Assembly (NCBI RefSeq): GCF_937981445.1
Contig: NZ_CALJON010000044.1
Span: 62,001 to 126,000, forward strand
Length of the DNA stretch: 64,000 bases
Direction: 5' to 3'
DNA from: an uncultured Veillonella sp.
Lineage (GTDB): Bacteria > Bacillota > Negativicutes > Veillonellales > Veillonellaceae
Below are positions 61,384-64,000 of the stretch, piece after piece; positions within the stretch are counted from its first letter, which is position 1, and every line of letters begins with the position of its first letter. The position numbers and the translations under genes were made by a program. The notes under the pieces are model-generated. The model had not been told where the DNA came from. It ran no database searches and saw only the letters and a program-made list of their open reading frames with translations.

Positions 61384-61450
61384 TAAGGTCCCTAGGCTAA
61401 GGGGATGAAGCTTTGTGCTTTTCCTCCCTTTGGCAATGGGGACCTTATTT
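61384..61450 (+). terminator. Long structured hairpin, terminator-like
   Basis: TAAGGTCCC (61384-61392) pairs with GGGACCTTA (61439-61447); an inner imperfect stem GCTAAGGGGATGAAGC/GCTTTTCCTCCCTTTGGC fills the loop and TTTT follows. It is probably the M20 terminator but could be a small structured RNA. With the downstream promoter it accounts for the 329-bp gap 61283-61611, which holds no gene. Confidence 0.65.
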
Positions 61451-61513
61451 TAGCGTAAAGTGCATGCAACCTTTTACAATGCGCAGATTCTTTCGAATCT
61501 TTTATAAAATGAC

Positions 61514-61543
61514 TTGCACATTGTGCGGCTTATGAGTTATTAT
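61514..61543 (+). promoter_or_regulatory. Promoter for cggR-gap
   Basis: TTGCAC at 61514-61519, 18-bp spacer, TATTAT at 61538-61543. It lies directly upstream of the CggR-type operator. Confidence 0.5.
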
Positions 61544-61571
61544 ATAGGCGAGGATATTTTTTTGTTTAGTG

Positions 61572-61607
61572 CGGGACGATTTTTGCTCCGGCGGGATGAA
61601 AGAGGTA
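61572..61607 (+). promoter_or_regulatory. CggR-type operator overlapping the cggR ribosome site
   Basis: CGGGAC at 61572-61577 and CGGGAT at 61592-61597 are 20 bp apart, with TGCT and GGTA in the places of TGTC. This follows the spacing of the known B. subtilis CggR operator (CGGGAC-N6-TGTC-N4, twice). Confidence 0.75.
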
Positions 61608-61611
61608 CAAT

Positions 61612-62637
61612 GTGAAAGATTTATCAGAAGTGTATCAGCGAATAGCGCCAGAGTTAATGCGTATTGTGGAGGAACGCTATTTACTTCTTAACCATATATC
61701 CTATGCACAACCTATTGGGCGTCGCATGTTGGCTACTTTGAGTAAATTATCAGAACGGGTAGTTCGCTCTCATGTAGAGATTATGAAGGATAATGGTTTG
61801 GTAGCGTTTACTCAGCAAGGTATGGTATTGACTGAGGAAGGCAAACGCATTTTACCAGAGTTAAATTCGTCGATGCATGAACTCAATAAAATAAGTGAAT
61901 TGGAGACTAAAATCAAACAGGCGCTTCAAATTGATGAAGTCATCATATCTGGTACAGATAGTGACACACCAAAAGATCGTAAGGAATTAGGCTTTAAAGC
62001 GGCTAAGACCTTACAAAGAGTCTTACGAAATGGCACTGTTTTAGCCGTCAGTGGTGGTAGTACTATGGCTGTGATGGCCGAATCACTACCAGCTAAGAAG
62101 TGTGATGTTACAGTTATACCGGCGCGCGGTGGTATTGGTGAGCGCGTAGAGTATCAGGCCAATGTAATAGCTTCTGTAATTGCAGAAAAATTAGATAGCT
62201 CATATCGTATGATTCATTTGCCTGATGGCTTGTCCCAAGAATCCTTAAATATTCTTATGAATATGGAGCCTCAAATTAAAGAAGTGATGGCCCTAGCTAA
62301 GGAGACTGAAGTATTGATCTTTGGTATAGGCGAGGCCATGCATATGGCGGCACAACGCCATATTAGTGATGAACAGCGCACAGTACTAAAAAATAAAAGA
62401 GCCGTTGGTGAAGCTTTGGGCTATTATTGTGATGTAGCAGGCAATATTGTATATGCTACTAACAATGTGGGCATTGCCCTAGCTAATGTGCCTAATATCC
62501 CCCATGTCATAGCCGTGGCGGGAGGTGCCGAAAAGGCGAAAGCCATTATTGGCGTTATGCGTGCTTGCCGAAAAGGTACCTTAATTATAGACGAAGGGGC
62601 CGCTGAGGCTATGTCAGCGCTATTACATCTTAATTAG
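61612..62637 (+). CDS. cggR: Central glycolytic genes regulator CggR
   Basis: CggR is a SorC-family repressor of the gap operon, relieved by fructose-1,6-bisphosphate in B. subtilis. The 341 residues have an N-terminal winged-helix region (LLNHISYAQPIGRRMLATLSK, then LSERVVRSHVEIM) at about 18-60. A SorC sugar-phosphate-binding domain follows with AVSGGSTMAVMAE near 145, PARGGIGERVEYQAN near 172 and IDEGAAEAM at the end. The GTG start has AAAGAGG upstream, which overlaps the operator and allows autoregulation. gap follows after 106 bp. Confidence 0.93.
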   Translation: MKDLSEVYQRIAPELMRIVEERYLLLNHISYAQPIGRRMLATLSKLSERVVRSHVEIMKDNGLVAFTQQGMVLTEEGKRILPELNSSMHELNKISELETKIKQALQIDEVIISGTDSDTPKDRKELGFKAAKTLQRVLRNGTVLAVSGGSTMAVMAESLPAKKCDVTVIPARGGIGERVEYQANVIASVIAEKLDSSYRMIHLPDGLSQESLNILMNMEPQIKEVMALAKETEVLIFGIGEAMHMAAQRHISDEQRTVLKNKRAVGEALGYYCDVAGNIVYATNNVGIALANVPNIPHVIAVAGGAEKAKAIIGVMRACRKGTLIIDEGAAEAMSALLHLN

Positions 62638-62743
62638 TTGTTATTTCCTAGGTCATTTTTCGAGGATAGTGACTTAGTAAGTATAAATTTATAAATTACA
62701 TAGTGGTTTATATGTGGGTATTAATCTTAGGAGGAAAAGAATC

Positions 62744-63751
62744 ATGGCAGTAAAAATTGGTATTAATGGATTTGGTCGAATTGGTAAATGTGTTATGCGT
62801 GCCACTTTGAATAATCCTGATGTGGAAGTAGTAGCAATTAATGATTTAGGCGACATTCAAGGTTCTGCGCTTTTATTTAAACATGACTCTGTGCATGGCA
62901 ATTTAAAAGAAGAAGTGACTGTTGATGGCGATTATTTAATCGTAGGTGGTAAACGAGTTCGCGTATTCCATGATCCAAACCCATCCAATATTAATTGGTC
63001 TGAAGAAAATGTTGACATCGTTGTAGAAGCAACTGGTCGTTTCCGTAAAGGTGAGGAAGCAGCTCAACACTTAGGTGGTACAGTTAAAAAAGTTATCATT
63101 TCTGCACCAGCTAAAGATGAAGACATCACTATCGTTATGGGTGTTAACCAAGACCAATATGATCCAGCTAAACATCATATTATTTCCAATGCTAGCTGTA
63201 CAACTAACTGCTTAGCACCTTTTGCTAAAGTACTTAATGATAAATTCGGTATTAAACGCGGCTTAATGACCACTGTTCATTCCTATACTAATGATCAACG
63301 CATTTTAGATACACCACATAAAGATCTTCGCCGTGCGCGCGCTGCTGCCTTATCCATTATTCCAACAACTACTGGTGCCGCTAAAGCCGTAGCACTTGTG
63401 TTACCTGAATTAAAAGGTAAATTAAATGGTTTTGCTCTTCGCGTGCCAACTCCAAATGTTTCTATTACTGATCTTGTAGCAGAACTAGACAGAGAAACAA
63501 CAAAAGAAGAAATCAATGCAGCACTTCGTGAAGCTGCTCAAGGGGAATTAAAAGGCATCCTTGGTGTGTCTGATTTACCACTTGTTTCTCATGACTTCAA
63601 TGGTGATTCTAGAAGCTCTATTGTAGATGCGGATTTAACTATGACAATGGAAGGCAATATGGTAAAAGTTGTTTCCTGGTATGATAATGAATGGGGTTAT
63701 TCCAACCGTGTAGTTGATTTAGCTAAGTTCATTGGTGAAAAAGGCCTATAA
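62744..63751 (+). CDS. gap: Glyceraldehyde-3-phosphate dehydrogenase
   Basis: GAPDH oxidises glyceraldehyde-3-phosphate with NAD and phosphate. The 335 residues show INGFGRIGK at 6-14, catalytic Cys152 in ASCTTNCLAP, the HSYTNDQRILD segment and WYDNEWGYSNR near 312. AGGAGG with an 8-nt spacer fixes ATG 62744 although the frame opens at 62714. It lies between cggR and pgk, the standard Firmicute order. A terminator follows, so pgk may depend on readthrough or its own promoter. Confidence 0.97.
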   Translation: MAVKIGINGFGRIGKCVMRATLNNPDVEVVAINDLGDIQGSALLFKHDSVHGNLKEEVTVDGDYLIVGGKRVRVFHDPNPSNINWSEENVDIVVEATGRFRKGEEAAQHLGGTVKKVIISAPAKDEDITIVMGVNQDQYDPAKHHIISNASCTTNCLAPFAKVLNDKFGIKRGLMTTVHSYTNDQRILDTPHKDLRRARAAALSIIPTTTGAAKAVALVLPELKGKLNGFALRVPTPNVSITDLVAELDRETTKEEINAALREAAQGELKGILGVSDLPLVSHDFNGDSRSSIVDADLTMTMEGNMVKVVSWYDNEWGYSNRVVDLAKFIGEKGL

Positions 63752-63757
63752 TAAACG

Positions 63758-63783
63758 GGGGACTGTATAGTCCCCTTTTTTCA
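63758..63783 (+). terminator. Terminator between gap and pgk
   Basis: GGGGACT-GTAT-AGTCCCC followed by TTTTTTTC. Confidence 0.9.
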
Positions 63784-63909
63784 CATATTTTATAATTTAT
63801 TAGCTGATTAAGAGCGTACAGGTTAAAAACTTATAATTTGAGCTAAGTAGTTATAGTAAGTGCTATTGTAGGGCTCTACTTTATAAGGATTCATACTGTG
63901 GAGGAATAT

Positions 63910-64000
63910 ATGAAAAAGACATTAGAAGCAATTGATGTAGCCCATAAAAAAGTATTTGTACGTGTGGATTTTAATGTACCTTTAAAAGATGGTCAAATCA
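63910..64000 (+). CDS. pgk: Phosphoglycerate kinase, N-terminal fragment
   Basis: Only the first 30 codons are in the window. MKKTLEAIDVAHKKVFVRVD continues into FNVPLKDG, and VFVRVDFNVPL is the highly conserved start of phosphoglycerate kinase, which makes ATP from 1,3-bisphosphoglycerate. GGAGG precedes the ATG. It follows gap as in other Firmicutes. The gene is cut by the window end, not broken. Confidence 0.93.
   Translation, partial: MKKTLEAIDVAHKKVFVRVDFNVPLKDGQI

Noticed and set aside
1..64000. tRNA or rRNA genes
   Set aside because: No cloverleaf with TTCRA-type T-arm, CCA end or conserved rRNA segment was recognised in the intergenic regions; a tRNAscan run would settle it.

Overview
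The window is a low-G+C chromosome segment from a Firmicute with an outer membrane. It most likely comes from the Negativicutes, probably Veillonella or a close relative. The gene content is Firmicute-like: smc-ftsY, a dcw cluster with sbp/DUF881, ywlC-ywlE-rpiB-glyA-upp synteny, and cggR-gap-pgk. Diderm markers are also present: a secretin with a PilP-like partner, and a small outer-membrane beta-barrel with a signal peptide and a C-terminal Phe. The MurE DNPR motif fits meso-diaminopimelate peptidoglycan. The genus is inferred, not proven. Almost all genes are on the + strand. No rRNA, tRNA, prophage, transposon or CRISPR array is visible.

Layout. 1-333: terminator and short tandem repeats. 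334-6523: Elp3-like radical SAM protein, smc, ftsY and a small unknown gene. 6557-13731: uvrB, uvrA and uvrC, the whole excinuclease. 13733-21873: BrnQ transporter, two epimerases, a rubredoxin-like membrane protein, a nucleoid protein, YbaK, RNase HI and pgi. 22043-24276: PilP-like protein and secretin. 24317-28155: ABC-F, gluQ, CoA-binding protein and trxA. 28462-29811 (-): ThrE-type exporter. 30338-44551: dcw cluster mraZ-rsmH-ftsL-murE-murF-mraY-murD-murG-murC-ddl-ftsQ-DUF881-sbp-ftsZ, without ftsI, ftsW, murB or ftsA. 44759-50278: OMP, aminotransferase, DUF896, nth, an unknown methylase-like protein, a PC4-like protein and rpmE. 50354-58170: DUF1385, prfA, prmC, Sua5, YwlE-type phosphatase, rpiB, glyA and upp. 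58480-61282: PepSY protein, and the YjiHG pair divergent from an M20 amidohydrolase. 61612-64000: cggR-gap-pgk (pgk runs off the end).

The main blocks act in chromosome segregation and protein targeting (SMC, FtsY), nucleotide excision repair, peptidoglycan precursor synthesis and division, translation termination with its PrmC methylation, and lower glycolysis.

The most unusual signal is a window-wide set of short tandem arrays (periods 14-59 bp). They lie almost entirely in the 3' flanks of genes, and several have a first copy that includes the gene's own stop codon. Other points of note are a CggR-type operator overlapping the cggR start, a helically phased GTGG repeat before mraZ, a 44-bp dyad between yjiH and the M20 gene, a terminator-like hairpin inside the PilP-like coding region, a WCGYC thioredoxin, and a 524-residue protein downstream of nth that may be a degenerate DNA methylase.
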